In this document: positions 9,737-18,718 of the stretch, one piece after another
Position numbering within the stretch: the first letter of the stretch is position 1
How the letters are laid out: every line of letters starts with the position of its first letter
Assembly (NCBI GenBank): GCA_040757715.1
Contig: JBFLWS010000007.1
Coordinates: 62,001-126,000 of the forward strand
DNA from: CAIMFV01 sp040757715
GTDB taxonomy: Bacteria; Pseudomonadota; Alphaproteobacteria; Caulobacterales; Caulobacteraceae
Length of the DNA stretch: 64,000 bases
Direction of reading: 5' to 3'
The notes under the pieces: model-generated
The model's input: only the letters and a program-made list of their open reading frames with translations
What the model was told of the DNA's origin: nothing
Database searches by the model: none
Translations under genes and position numbers: made by a program

Positions 9737-11875
9737 ATGTTCGATATCAAGCGCAAATCCATCGACTGGGGCGGGCGCAAGCTGACGCTGGAAACCGGCC
9801 GCGTGGCGCGTCAGGCCGACGGCTCGGTCCTCGCCACCTATGGCGAAACCACCGTCCTCGCCACCGTGGTCGCCGCCAAGGCGCCCAAGCCGGGGATGGA
9901 CTTCTTCCCCCTCACCGTGAACTACCAGGAAAAGACCTTCGCGGCCGGCAAGATCCCCGGCGGCTATTTCAAGCGCGAGGGCCGTCCCACCGAGAAGGAG
10001 ACTCTGGTCTCCCGCCTCATCGACCGTCCGATCCGTCCGCTGTTCGTCAAGGGCTTCAAGAACGAAGTCCAGGTGATCGTCACTGTGCTCAGCCACGATC
10101 TGGAGAATGATCCGGATATCGTCGCCATGGTGGCCGCCTCCGCCGCCCTCACCCTGTCGGGCGTGCCCTTCATGGGTCCCATCGGCGGCGCGCGCGTGGG
10201 CTTCATCGACGGCGCCTATGTGCTGAACCCCACCCTCGAGCAGATGCAGTCGAGCCGCTTGGACCTGGTGGTCGCCGGCACCGACGACGCGGTGATGATG
10301 GTGGAATCGGAAATTCAGGAACTGTCGGAAGAGGAGGTCCTGGGCGCCGTGACCTTCGCTCACAAGAGCTTCCAGCCGGTGATCCAGGCGATCATCGAAC
10401 TGGCCGAACACGCCGCCAAGGAGCCCTGGAACTTCGAGGCCGAGGACTTCTCCCACGTGGTGGCCGCCATCAAGAAGCTGGTGGGCGATGACATCCGCGC
10501 CGCCTACAGCCTCACCGCCAAGGGCGACCGCCACAACGCCGTGGACGCCGCCAAGGCCAAGGCCGCCGAGGCGCTTCTGAAGTCTGAAGCCAATCCGGAC
10601 GGCGTCGAGCCCTCCAAGTTCGGCTCGGCCTTCAAGGAATGCGAAGCCGACGTGCTGCGTCGGGACATCATCGAGCACGGTCGCCGCGTGGACGGTCGTC
10701 CGCTGGACAAGGTGCGTCCGATCGTCTCCGAGGTCAGCGTCCTGCCGCGCACTCACGGCTCGGCCCTGTTCACCCGCGGCGAGACCCAGGCCCTGGTGGT
10801 CGCCACCCTGGGCACGGGCGATGACGAGCAGTGGATCGACGCCCTGGAGGGCACCTACAAGGAGCGCTTCCTCCTCCACTACAACTTCCCTCCCTACTCG
10901 GTGGGCGAGACCGGCCGCATGGGTTCGCCCGGCCGTCGGGAAATCGGCCACGGCAAGCTCGCCTGGCGCGCCATCCGTCCGATGCTGCCCAAGGTCGACG
11001 AGTTCCCCTACACCCTGCGCCTCGTCTCCGAGATCACCGAGTCCAACGGCTCTTCGTCCATGGCTACGGTGTGCGGCTCGTCCCTCGCCCTCATGGACGC
11101 TGGCGTGCCGCTGAAGAAGCCGGTGTCGGGCATCGCCATGGGCCTGATCCTGGAGAAGGACGGTTTCGCCGTGCTCTCCGACATCCTGGGCGATGAGGAC
11201 CACCTCGGCGACATGGACTTCAAGGTCGCCGGCACCGCTGACGGCATCACCTCGCTGCAGATGGACATCAAGATCCCCGGCATCACCGAGGAGATCATGA
11301 AAAAGGCCCTGCACCAGGCGAAGGATGGGCGCATGCACATCCTCGGCGAGATGGCCAAGGCCATTAGCGGGGCGCGCGAAGAAATTGGCGAATTTGCTCC
11401 CAAGATCGAGACCATCACCATCCCTACCGACAAGATCCGCGACGTGATCGGTTCGGGCGGCAAGGTGATCCGCGAGATCGTGGAAAAGACCGGCGCCAAG
11501 ATCGACATCTCCGACGACGGCACGGTGAAGGTCTCGGCTTCCGACGGGACCAAGATCAAGGCCGCCATCGACTGGATCAAGTCGCTGACCTCCGAGCCGG
11601 AAGTGGGCCAGATCTACATCGGCAAGGTGGTGAAGGTGGTGGATTTCGGCGCCTTCGTGAACTTCTTCGGCGCCAAGGACGGCCTCGTCCACATTTCCCA
11701 GATCTCCAAGGAGAAGGTCGGCAAGGTGTCCGACGTGCTCAAGGAAGGTCAGGAAGTGAAGGTCAAGCTGCTCGGCTTCGACGACCGCGGCAAGACCAAG
11801 CTTTCAATGAAGATCGTCGACCAGGAAACGGGTGAAGATCTCTCCAAGAAGGAAGCCGTGGCCGAAGAGGCCTGA
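9737..11875 (+). CDS. pnp: Polyribonucleotide nucleotidyltransferase (PNPase)
   Basis: PNPase (712 residues) degrades RNA 3' to 5' using phosphate and is part of the degradosome. Two RNase PH domains are visible: the first from MFDIKRKSIDWGGRKL, the second from GRRVDGRPLDKVRPI with GSSSMATVCGSSLALMDAG. A KH domain (IRDVIGSGGKVIREIVEKTG) and an S1 domain (GQIYIGKVVKVVDFGAFVNF) follow. ATG 9737 was chosen because it matches the conserved start and follows a GAGAAAG purine stretch; the frame is open further upstream without homology. A strong terminator follows the gene. Confidence 0.97.
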   Translation: MFDIKRKSIDWGGRKLTLETGRVARQADGSVLATYGETTVLATVVAAKAPKPGMDFFPLTVNYQEKTFAAGKIPGGYFKREGRPTEKETLVSRLIDRPIRPLFVKGFKNEVQVIVTVLSHDLENDPDIVAMVAASAALTLSGVPFMGPIGGARVGFIDGAYVLNPTLEQMQSSRLDLVVAGTDDAVMMVESEIQELSEEEVLGAVTFAHKSFQPVIQAIIELAEHAAKEPWNFEAEDFSHVVAAIKKLVGDDIRAAYSLTAKGDRHNAVDAAKAKAAEALLKSEANPDGVEPSKFGSAFKECEADVLRRDIIEHGRRVDGRPLDKVRPIVSEVSVLPRTHGSALFTRGETQALVVATLGTGDDEQWIDALEGTYKERFLLHYNFPPYSVGETGRMGSPGRREIGHGKLAWRAIRPMLPKVDEFPYTLRLVSEITESNGSSSMATVCGSSLALMDAGVPLKKPVSGIAMGLILEKDGFAVLSDILGDEDHLGDMDFKVAGTADGITSLQMDIKIPGITEEIMKKALHQAKDGRMHILGEMAKAISGAREEIGEFAPKIETITIPTDKIRDVIGSGGKVIREIVEKTGAKIDISDDGTVKVSASDGTKIKAAIDWIKSLTSEPEVGQIYIGKVVKVVDFGAFVNFFGAKDGLVHISQISKEKVGKVSDVLKEGQEVKVKLLGFDDRGKTKLSMKIVDQETGEDLSKKEAVAEEA

Positions 11876-11893
11876 TAATCAGTGCGTCAAGAG

Positions 11894-11935
11894 CAGCTCG
11901 CTCCGTTAGGTCGGGGCGAGCTGTTTTTTATTTTT
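11894..11935 (+). terminator. Rho-independent terminator after pnp
   Basis: CAGCTCGC (11894-11901) pairs with GCGAGCTG (11916-11923) and is followed by TTTTTTATTTTT (11924-11935). This is the clearest intrinsic terminator in the window and closes the translation superoperon. Confidence 0.9.
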
Positions 11936-12109
11936 ACGTGAAAACACGCCTCAGGCGAGTTCGAAGTGTGAGACTCTGGTGCAATTCACGCTTTTGTTGC
12001 GATTGCCCGAGCGGTGATAATAGAATATCGAAGCAGGAGCGATGGAAGCCGCTTCGAACCGCGCCGTGTAACACCGGCGCTTTTCTTTATGTGTTGAGTC
12101 AGTTCCGTT

Positions 12110-12748
12110 ATGCCCAGAGCTCGAGGCCAGATCGACACCCGCAAGTCGGAGGCCATCCTCGCTGCCGCCGCCGCGCTTCTCACCGAGCGCGGCTTGTCGG
12201 TGCCGCTGGAAGAAGTCGCCCGTCGGGCCAAGGTATCCAAACAGACGGTCTATAACCACTTCGGCTCGAAAACCGACTTGGTGCGCAAGCTGGTGGAGCG
12301 GCGTCGGCAGATGCTGGTGGCGCCTTTGGAAGGCGAGCTTGCCCACGCCGATCCGCAAAAGACCTTGGCGGCCTATGCCGAAGCGATGATCCGCGCCGTG
12401 CTCACCGAGCCCTATGGCGAGATCATGCGGCTGTCGGTGGCGGGCTCGTTGGAGGTTCCCGAACTCGCCGACCTGATTTTCGAGACCGGCGTCATCGATG
12501 CGCGTCGTCGCCTGGCCGCCTGGCTGGCGGAAGCCGATCGCCTGGGCATGCTCAAGGTGGAGAACCCGTTGCAGGCGGCCGAACTGTTCGCCGGCATGGC
12601 CGTCGGCGGCTTGCAGATGCGGGTGCTGGTGCAGGCGCCCCTCGCCAACGACCTCGCCGAGGTGCCGGCGCGCGCCGAACGGACCGCGTTGCTCTTTTGT
12701 CGAGCCTTCGCCGTCGAGGCCGCGCCCCGCGCAGACGCGATCGCTTGA
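12110..12748 (+). CDS. TetR/AcrR-family transcriptional regulator
   Basis: A 212-residue repressor-type protein. The N-terminal helix-turn-helix is clear at about residues 12-58 (SEAILAAAAALLTERG, then VARRAKVSKQTVYNHFGSKTDLV). The remainder is a helical ligand-binding and dimerisation domain of the TetR_C type with unknown ligand. It is transcribed towards fabI and ends 2 bp before the fabI stop on the other strand. The 170-bp upstream region contains TTGCGA (11997) and TAGAAT (12021) 18 bp apart as a weak promoter candidate. A local regulatory link to fatty-acid synthesis is possible but not shown. Confidence 0.9.
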   Translation: MPRARGQIDTRKSEAILAAAAALLTERGLSVPLEEVARRAKVSKQTVYNHFGSKTDLVRKLVERRRQMLVAPLEGELAHADPQKTLAAYAEAMIRAVLTEPYGEIMRLSVAGSLEVPELADLIFETGVIDARRRLAAWLAEADRLGMLKVENPLQAAELFAGMAVGGLQMRVLVQAPLANDLAEVPARAERTALLFCRAFAVEAAPRADAIA

Positions 12749-12750
12749 GA

Positions 12751-13572
12751 TCAGGCCTCGCCGGGGATCTCGTCCGGCAGGCCCATCATGTGGAAGCCGG
12801 CGTCCACGTGCACCACCTCGCCCGTGGTGGAGCGGCCGAGGTCAGACAGCAGCCACAGCGCGCAGCCCGCCACGCCCTCCACCGAAGTGTCTTCCTTCAG
12901 CGCCGAGAAGGCCCGGCCCTGGGCGATCATCTTGCGCCCGTCGGCGATGCCAGCCAGGGACAGGGTGCGGATGGCGCCCGCCGAAATGGCGTTGACCCGC
13001 ACGCCCTTGGGACCGAGGTCTCGGGCGATGTAGCGGGTGGAGGCCTCCAAGGCCGCTTTGGCCACGCCCATGACGTTGTAGTTGGGGATCACTCGCTCGG
13101 AGCCGAGATAGGTGAGGGTGATCATCGAACCGCCGTCCGGCATCAGCTTTGAGGCCCGCCGCGCGGCGTCCACGAACGAATAGGCCGAGATGTCGAGGGC
13201 CAGGCGGAACCCCTCCCGGGTGGTGTTCTCCACGAAGGAGCCGGCGATCTGGCTCTTGTCGGCAAAGGCGATGGCGTGGACCAGGAAATCGATCTTGCCG
13301 TCGAAGGCCTCGCCCACGGCTTTGAAGGCCGCTTCCATGCTCTCGTCCGAACCCACATCGGCCTCGACGAAATGCTTCACGCCGATGGATTCGCCCAAGG
13401 GCCGCACCCGCCGCTCTACCGGGGGGATGTAGCTCAGCGCCAACTCCGCCCCCTGCGCCGCCAACTGCTTGGCGATGCCCCAGGCGATGGAGTTGTGGTT
13501 GGCCACGCCCATGACGAGGCCGCGCTTGCCGCGCATCAGGTCGCCGGTGGGGAGGGTCAGATCATCGGCCAT
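12751..13572 (-). CDS. fabI: Enoyl-[acyl-carrier-protein] reductase FabI
   Basis: FabI (about 273 residues) is an SDR enzyme that reduces trans-2-enoyl-ACP with NADH in the last step of fatty-acid elongation; it is the target of triclosan-type inhibitors. The nucleotide site is GLVMGVANHNSIAWGIAK. The FabI catalytic Tyr-x6-Lys is in YNVMGVAKAAL, preceded by the second conserved Tyr in TLTYLG. GAIRTLSLAGI is the substrate lid. ATG 13572 was chosen over the ATG 18 bp upstream because GGAAGAG lies 8 bp before it. It follows fabB and fabA on the same strand. Confidence 0.96.
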   Translation of the reverse strand: MADDLTLPTGDLMRGKRGLVMGVANHNSIAWGIAKQLAAQGAELALSYIPPVERRVRPLGESIGVKHFVEADVGSDESMEAAFKAVGEAFDGKIDFLVHAIAFADKSQIAGSFVENTTREGFRLALDISAYSFVDAARRASKLMPDGGSMITLTYLGSERVIPNYNVMGVAKAALEASTRYIARDLGPKGVRVNAISAGAIRTLSLAGIADGRKMIAQGRAFSALKEDTSVEGVAGCALWLLSDLGRSTTGEVVHVDAGFHMMGLPDEIPGEA

Positions 13573-13667
13573 GTGAGGGGTCTCTTCCACGAATTGGACA
13601 TGACAGCTGTGGCGCCGTCTTTGTGCGTGTTTCGCCCGCGCAACGTCCTAGCGCAAGGGGGCGAGGG

Positions 13668-14891
13668 TTAAACCCTCGCCATGATTAGGCAGCCGTTGGT
13701 GCCGCCAAAGCCGAAGCTATTGGACATCACCGTGTTCAGCTGAGCCCCGTCGATGCGCTCGCGCACGATGGGCATGTCGGCGAAGGCGGGGTCGAGGTTG
13801 TCGATGTGGGCGCTCTTGGTGATGAAGCCGTTCTGCAACATCAACAGGCAGTAGATCGCCTCCTGCACCCCCGCCGCGCCGAGGCTGTGGCCCGTGAGCG
13901 ATTTGGTGGAGGAGATGGGCGGGGCCTTGTCGCCGAACACCTCGCGCACCGCGCCGATTTCCTTCTCATCGCCCACCGGCGTGCCGGTGCCGTGCGGGTT
14001 GAGGTAGTCGATGGCGCCCACCTTGCGGTCGCCGAAGCCGGCCATGGCGAGGCGCATGCAGCGCGCGGCGCCCTCGCCAGAGGGGGCCACCATGTCGTGG
14101 CCGTCGGAATTGGCGGCGTAGCCCACGATCTCGGCGTAGATCTTGGCCCCGCGGGCCTTGGCGTGTTCGTACTCTTCCAGCACCACAATGCCGCCGCCGC
14201 CAGCGATGACAAAGCCGTCGCGGTCGACGTCATAGGCGCGGCTGGCCACCGCTGGCGTGTCGTTGTAGCGCGAGGACATGGCGCCCATGGCGTCGAACAG
14301 GTTGGAGAGGCTCCAGTCCAGCTCCTCGCAGCCGCCGGCGAACATCACGTCCTGACGGCCGAGCATGATCTGCTCGGCGGCCGCGCCGATGCAGTGGGTG
14401 GAGGTCGCGCAGGCCGAGGTGATGGAATAGTTGATGCCGCGGATCTTAAACCAGGTGGAGAGCACCGCCGAGGGGCCCGAGCACATGGCCTTGGGCACGG
14501 CGAAGGGGCCGATGCGCTTGGGGCCCTTGTCGCGGGTGGTGTCCGCCGCCTGCACGATGGTGCGGGTGGAGGGGCCGCCGTCGCCGACGATGAGGCCCGT
14601 GCGCTCGTTGGAGACCTCCGCCTCGGTCAAGCCCGAGTTGGCGATGGCCTGGTCCATGGAGATGTGCGCATAGGCCGTGCCAGGCGCGAGGAAGCGCGCG
14701 GCGCGGCGGTCGACCAGCGCTTCCCAGTCGATCTGCGGAGCGGCGTGGACTCGGCAGCGGAAGCCAAGCTCGGCATAGTCCGGCGCGGCCACGACGCCCG
14801 ACTTGGCCTCGCGCAGGCTGGCCAGCACCTCGTTGGCGCTGTTGCCGATCGATGAAACTATTCCCAGTCCAGTGACGACGACACGACGCAT
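13668..14891 (-). CDS. fabB: Beta-ketoacyl-ACP synthase I (FabB)
   Basis: FabB (407 residues) condenses malonyl-ACP with acyl-ACP and is needed to elongate the cis-3-decenoyl chain towards unsaturated fatty acids. The thiolase-fold Cys-His-His triad is visible: C161 in TSACATSTH, His in NPHGTGTPVGD and His in SLTGHSLGAAG. SFGFGGTNGCL near the C-terminus closes the fold. It lies 23 bp downstream of fabA on the same strand, the classic fabA-fabB pair for anaerobic-type unsaturated fatty-acid synthesis. Confidence 0.97.
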   Translation of the reverse strand: MRRVVVTGLGIVSSIGNSANEVLASLREAKSGVVAAPDYAELGFRCRVHAAPQIDWEALVDRRAARFLAPGTAYAHISMDQAIANSGLTEAEVSNERTGLIVGDGGPSTRTIVQAADTTRDKGPKRIGPFAVPKAMCSGPSAVLSTWFKIRGINYSITSACATSTHCIGAAAEQIMLGRQDVMFAGGCEELDWSLSNLFDAMGAMSSRYNDTPAVASRAYDVDRDGFVIAGGGGIVVLEEYEHAKARGAKIYAEIVGYAANSDGHDMVAPSGEGAARCMRLAMAGFGDRKVGAIDYLNPHGTGTPVGDEKEIGAVREVFGDKAPPISSTKSLTGHSLGAAGVQEAIYCLLMLQNGFITKSAHIDNLDPAFADMPIVRERIDGAQLNTVMSNSFGFGGTNGCLIMARV

Positions 14892-14914
14892 AGCAGAATC
14901 TCTCGGTTCGACGC

Positions 14915-15433
14915 CTAGACGAGGTCGTCCGGGTGGAACAGGCCCACGCGCAGGTCCGACGCCGAATAGATAGGCTTGCCGTCAGCTTCCAACACCCCGT
15001 CGCCAACGCCCATGATCAGCTTGCGATCGATGACGCGACGGATGTCGATGAGATAGGTCACTTTTTGCACCTTCGGCGTCACCTGGCCGGAGAAGCGAAC
15101 CTCGCCGGCGTGCAGGGCGCGGCCCTTGCCGGGCTTGCCGCTCCAGCCGAGGAAGAAGCCCACCAGCTGCCACATGGCGTCGAGGCCCAGACAGCCGGGC
15201 ATGACCGGGTCGCCGAGGAAGTGGCACAGGAAGAACCACTGGTCCGGATGGATGTCGAGCTCAGCGCGGATGAACCCCTTGCCGTACTTGCCGCCATCCG
15301 CCGTGATCTCGCAGATGCGGTCCATCATCAGCATGGGCGGCGCGGGCAGTTGGGCGTTGCCGGGGCCGAACATCTCGCCGCGGGCGCAGGCGAGGAGTTC
15401 CTCATGGCTGTAGCTGGATTGGGGGGCGAACAT
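14915..15433 (-). CDS. fabA: 3-hydroxydecanoyl-ACP dehydratase/isomerase FabA
   Basis: FabA (172 residues, the usual length) dehydrates 3-hydroxydecanoyl-ACP and isomerises it to the cis-3 product, the branch point to unsaturated fatty acids. Catalytic residues are H71 in CHFLGDPVMPG and D85 in GLDAMWQ. The N-terminus (SSYSHEELLACARGEMFGPGNAQLP) matches the family, which fixes the start at ATG 15433 although the frame is open 21 codons further. No strong ribosome-binding site precedes that ATG. It leads the fabA-fabB-fabI transcript. Confidence 0.97.
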   Translation of the reverse strand: MFAPQSSYSHEELLACARGEMFGPGNAQLPAPPMLMMDRICEITADGGKYGKGFIRAELDIHPDQWFFLCHFLGDPVMPGCLGLDAMWQLVGFFLGWSGKPGKGRALHAGEVRFSGQVTPKVQKVTYLIDIRRVIDRKLIMGVGDGVLEADGKPIYSASDLRVGLFHPDDLV

Positions 15434-15581
15434 GCGTGGGGGACCGACCTGAATTGTAAGGAGACGCCGCGTAGTGCAAATTGACGCTGTCGTCAAAGCT
15501 TCGCAGCGGCGCGAGGAGGCGAGACGACGGTTACACGACCGTCAAGGTCGCCTCAACCCTGCCCCAATCCCTCCCGATGCG

Positions 15582-16190
15582 CTACCGCCGATCCTTGCCG
15601 CAGCCGGCCACCGCTCGCGGCGTATCGGCGCCCCAAAGCCCGTCCCGAGGCGCGTAGCCCTCTACAGCGCCCGCCCGCACCTTGCACCAGCCGTCCTTGC
15701 ACTCCTTGAGGGCGGCCACGGCGTGGGGGGCGAGCTCGGCGATCACGGCGGCGTTCGGCTTGGGGTAGGCGCGTAGGGGCAGGGGCGACTTGGCGACGCG
15801 CATCACGGAGATCTGCTTGTCGATCAAGGTGCGCCGGTGCAGCCAGGCGAAATCGCCGTCAGGGTCGCGCACCCGGCGCCAATCGATCGTCTCCTCGATC
15901 ACCAACAACGGCAAGGCCTTGGCGTGATACACCCACAGCAGTCGATAGTCGTCGCCGGGCCCGCCACGGGCGTTCACGGTGTCGTATTTCAGCGTAACAT
16001 AACGCGGCACCGGAAAGCCTGAAGGTGACTCGCGACAGGGCGCCTGTGGCCTCGCCGCGCTCATGGTTGCGCTCCCAAGACAGCATAAGACCAGAGCGAT
16101 TGATGCAACCCATTGGCCCTGGGGTCTGGCTTTGCTAAAGACCCCGCTCCGAAGGCGGCAAATCCTGCGCCTTGTAGAATAACTGATCAT
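15582..16190 (-). CDS. Secreted SH3-domain protein (DUF1058-like)
   Basis: About 202 residues: a basic N-terminus, a signal-peptide-like hydrophobic run (WVASIALVLCCLGSATM) ending near residue 45, then two bacterial SH3-like repeats. The first is VPRYVTLKYDTVNARGGPG with WRRVRDPDGDFAWLHRRTL, the second LPLRAYPKPNAAVIAELAP with CKDGWCKVRAG. Such periplasmic proteins probably bind peptidoglycan or a wall enzyme. No usable start exists between ATG 16190 and an ATG inside the signal region (about 16061). ATG 16190 is therefore preferred, although it overlaps the start codon of the divergent dehydrogenase gene. Confidence 0.8.
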   Translation of the reverse strand: MISYSTRRRICRLRSGVFSKARPQGQWVASIALVLCCLGSATMSAARPQAPCRESPSGFPVPRYVTLKYDTVNARGGPGDDYRLLWVYHAKALPLLVIEETIDWRRVRDPDGDFAWLHRRTLIDKQISVMRVAKSPLPLRAYPKPNAAVIAELAPHAVAALKECKDGWCKVRAGAVEGYAPRDGLWGADTPRAVAGCGKDRR

Positions 16191-17172
16191 GGCCCCTAAG
16201 CCCAAAGTCCTCGTTACGCGGAAACTGCCCGACCCGGTGGAAACCCGGATGCGCGAGCTGTTCGATACCGAACTGAACGCGTCCGACAAGCCGATGAGCC
16301 ATGACGAGCTCGTCGACGCGGTGTCCCGCGCTGACGTGCTGGTGCCGACCATCACCGACCGAATCGACAGCCGCATTCTCTCGCGCGCCGGTCCCAACTT
16401 ACGGTTAATCGCCAATTTCGGCGCCGGCGTGGACAATATCGACGTGGCCACCGCCAACGCCCGTGGCGTCACCGTCACCAATACGCCGGGCGTGCTCACC
16501 GACGACACCGCCGACATGGCCATGGCGCTGATCCTCGCCACGGCGCGGCGTCTGGTGGAAGGCGCCGAGGTGGTGCAGACGGGGGGCTTCCAAGGCTGGT
16601 CGCCCACTTGGATGCTGGGCCGTCGTATCTGGGGCAAGCGCCTCGGCATCGTGGGCATGGGCCGCATCGGTCAAGCGGTGGCGCGCCGCGCCAAGGCCTT
16701 CGGCCTCAACATCCACTACCACAACAGGAAGCCGATCTCCGCGGCCCTGGCTCATGAGCTGGAGGCCACCTACTGGGAGAGCCTCGACCAGATGCTGGCG
16801 CGCATGGACGTGATTTCGGTGAACTGCCCGCACACGCCGGCCACCTATCACCTCCTGTCGGCGCGGCGGCTGAAGCTGCTGCAGCCTCACGCCATCCTGG
16901 TGAACACCGCCCGGGGCGAGGTCGTGGACGAAAACGCCCTCGCCAATATGCTGGCCCGGGGCGAGATCGCCGGCGCCGGCCTCGACGTCTATGAGAACGA
17001 GCCGGCCATCAACCCGAAGCTCCTCAAGCTCCCCAACGCCGTGCTCCTGCCGCACATGGGCTCGGCCACGGTGGAGGCGCGCATGGACATGGGCGAGAAG
17101 GTCATCATCAACATCAAGACCTTCATGGACGGGCACAAGCCGCCGGATCGCGTTATTCCTGCAATGCTCTGA
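16189..17172 (+). CDS. D-2-hydroxyacid dehydrogenase (glyoxylate/hydroxypyruvate reductase type)
   Basis: A 327-residue NAD(P)H enzyme of the D-isomer-specific 2-hydroxyacid dehydrogenase family. The Rossmann motif is GIVGMGRIGQAVARRAKAFG, followed by HYHNRK, whose basic residue after the second strand suggests NADPH preference. VNTARGEVVDENAL, the Glu in GLDVYENEP and the catalytic His in LLPHMGSAT complete the active site. It probably reduces glyoxylate or hydroxypyruvate in the cytosol. No operon partner is on the same strand within 100 bp. Confidence 0.92.
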   Translation: MAPKPKVLVTRKLPDPVETRMRELFDTELNASDKPMSHDELVDAVSRADVLVPTITDRIDSRILSRAGPNLRLIANFGAGVDNIDVATANARGVTVTNTPGVLTDDTADMAMALILATARRLVEGAEVVQTGGFQGWSPTWMLGRRIWGKRLGIVGMGRIGQAVARRAKAFGLNIHYHNRKPISAALAHELEATYWESLDQMLARMDVISVNCPHTPATYHLLSARRLKLLQPHAILVNTARGEVVDENALANMLARGEIAGAGLDVYENEPAINPKLLKLPNAVLLPHMGSATVEARMDMGEKVIINIKTFMDGHKPPDRVIPAML

Positions 17173-17296
17173 ACCGACGGCGGGCGGGGCGACCCGATCC
17201 CGAGGTTGTCTACGCCCGGCTTTGACGTCAGATTGTTCCGTAAGGTTGCGCCACAGCAACCAGTCCCTGAGCTGCGCCGGTTATAGGGAGGGCGTG

Positions 17297-17701
17297 ATGC
17301 AGCGATCAGTCCCCACCTTCGGCCTGACGCGGCTGGCGCTGGTCCTGGCGCTGGTCGCCTGGAGCCTGCGCCTCGCCATCCCGGCGGGGTTCATGACCGC
17401 GCCGGCTGCGGCGCCCGGTCTCGCCCCGCTGTTGGTCATCTGCGACGGCGCGGCGGACGCTGCAAAAGCCAAGGCCGCTTCACATGCACCGGCCGGCGAT
17501 CCGGCCAAGGCCGACCACGCCTGTCCCTTCGCCCAGGCGGCCACCGTCGCCCCGCCGCCCCCGCCCGTGCTGTTCGCGATCGTGCGGCTGGCAAGTCAGA
17601 CCGCCGACATCGCCCTCGCCAAACCACGCGATCTTTTCCCCGGTCGCGGCCTCGCCGCCCCGCCGCCGCCCTCGCAAGGCCCGCCCCTGTCGATCGTCTG
17701 A
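17297..17701 (+). CDS. DUF2946-like small secreted or membrane-anchored protein
   Basis: A 134-residue protein. It begins with an N-terminal hydrophobic segment (LTRLALVLALVAWSLRLAIP) followed by PAGFM, LVICDGA, a run of Ala/Lys/His, and the pair HACPFAQA. This order (hydrophobic helix, IPAGFM, I-C, then C-P-F) is typical of DUF2946 proteins, small envelope proteins that often sit in copper or metal loci. The C-terminus ends in a Pro-rich tail with QGPP. GGGAGGG lies a few bases before ATG 17297. It is followed after 61 bp by an outer-membrane protein gene and then a thioredoxin-like gene, probably one operon. Confidence 0.7.
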   Translation: MQRSVPTFGLTRLALVLALVAWSLRLAIPAGFMTAPAAAPGLAPLLVICDGAADAAKAKAASHAPAGDPAKADHACPFAQAATVAPPPPPVLFAIVRLASQTADIALAKPRDLFPGRGLAAPPPPSQGPPLSIV

Positions 17702-17762
17702 AGACCCGCCTGCGCGAGGCCCCGACCCCGCGCGCGACCTCATTCATTCGAAAGACCTGCAG

Positions 17763-18707
17763 ATGAATTTCGCTTCCAGTCTTCGCGCGACCGCGTTCGC
17801 GCTCACCTTTGGCCTCGGCGCCGTCAGCCTTCCCGCCTCAGCCCTCGCCTGCGCCTGCGGCTGCGGCGTCTTTGGCGTGGGCGCCGGCACGCTCACCCCC
17901 ACCGGTGAAGGCGGCACGGCCTTCGTCGAATACGACTTCATGAACCAGAACCATAACCGGCATGGCGCCTCCAGCGCGCCAGGGACGGACAATCCGGACA
18001 AGGAGATCAAGACCGACTTCGTCAATTTCGGCGGTCAGTACATGTTCAACCGCAGCTTCGGCGTGATGGTGCAAAGTGCGGTGTGGAACCGCAGCTTCCA
18101 CACGTTGGACAGCAATGGCGTGACGGTGGACCGCTTCACCCACGCCGCCCTCGGCGATACGCGCATTCAGGGCGTCTACACCGGCTTCTCGCCAGACCTG
18201 TCTAGCGGCCTGACCTTGGGCGTGAAGCTACCCACGGGGGATTTCAGCTACGCCAACTTCGATCCGGACACCGAGATCGGCACGGGCAGCACCGATCTCC
18301 TCATCGGCGGCTACACCCACGGCAAGCTCACCGCCGACAACAGCTTCTCCTGGTTCGCCAACGCCCAGTGGCAAAAGCCGGTGGCCTGGCGCCATGCCTA
18401 CAAGCCGGGGGAAGAGGTGAACGCCGGCTTGGGCGCCTATTACGCGGGCTATGACCTGTGGGGCGGCAAGGCTAAGGTCTCGCCGGTGTTGCAGCTGATC
18501 GGCTCCTGGCGCGCCCGCGACGGCGGCGACATGGGACATCCTGGGGATAGTGGCTACGAGCGCCTGCTCCTGGCGCCCGGCGTGGAGTTGAACACGGCGG
18601 ACTGGCGCCTCTACGCCCATGTGGCGTTTCCGGTGTATCAGCGCGTGAACGGCGACCAGCTCACCGCGCCGGTGCTGTTCAAGCTCTCGCTCAGCCGCAA
18701 CTTCTGA
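17763..18707 (+). CDS. Outer-membrane beta-barrel protein of unknown function
   Basis: A 314-residue protein with a signal peptide (residues 1-28, ending PASALA). The mature start has an unusual CACGCGVFGVG motif. The rest alternates short polar and aromatic strands and ends in LSLSRNF; the terminal Phe is typical of BAM-inserted barrels. The four Cys residues at the mature N-terminus could bind a metal or be oxidised by the neighbouring thioredoxin-like protein. That is inference. The start at ATG 17763 is fixed by the signal peptide. It lies between a DUF2946-like gene and the thioredoxin-like gene (11 bp downstream). Confidence 0.75.
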   Translation: MNFASSLRATAFALTFGLGAVSLPASALACACGCGVFGVGAGTLTPTGEGGTAFVEYDFMNQNHNRHGASSAPGTDNPDKEIKTDFVNFGGQYMFNRSFGVMVQSAVWNRSFHTLDSNGVTVDRFTHAALGDTRIQGVYTGFSPDLSSGLTLGVKLPTGDFSYANFDPDTEIGTGSTDLLIGGYTHGKLTADNSFSWFANAQWQKPVAWRHAYKPGEEVNAGLGAYYAGYDLWGGKAKVSPVLQLIGSWRARDGGDMGHPGDSGYERLLLAPGVELNTADWRLYAHVAFPVYQRVNGDQLTAPVLFKLSLSRNF

Positions 18708-18718
18708 GGAAAGACGCC

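Noticed and set aside
9440..11692. 750-codon minus-strand frame across pnp
   Set aside because: Antisense shadow; amino-acid content is dominated by His/Leu/Gly from reversed GC-rich codons and shows no domain.
16191..16667. N-terminal extension of the SH3 protein frame
   Set aside because: It would run antisense through the start of the dehydrogenase gene; the signal peptide begins later.
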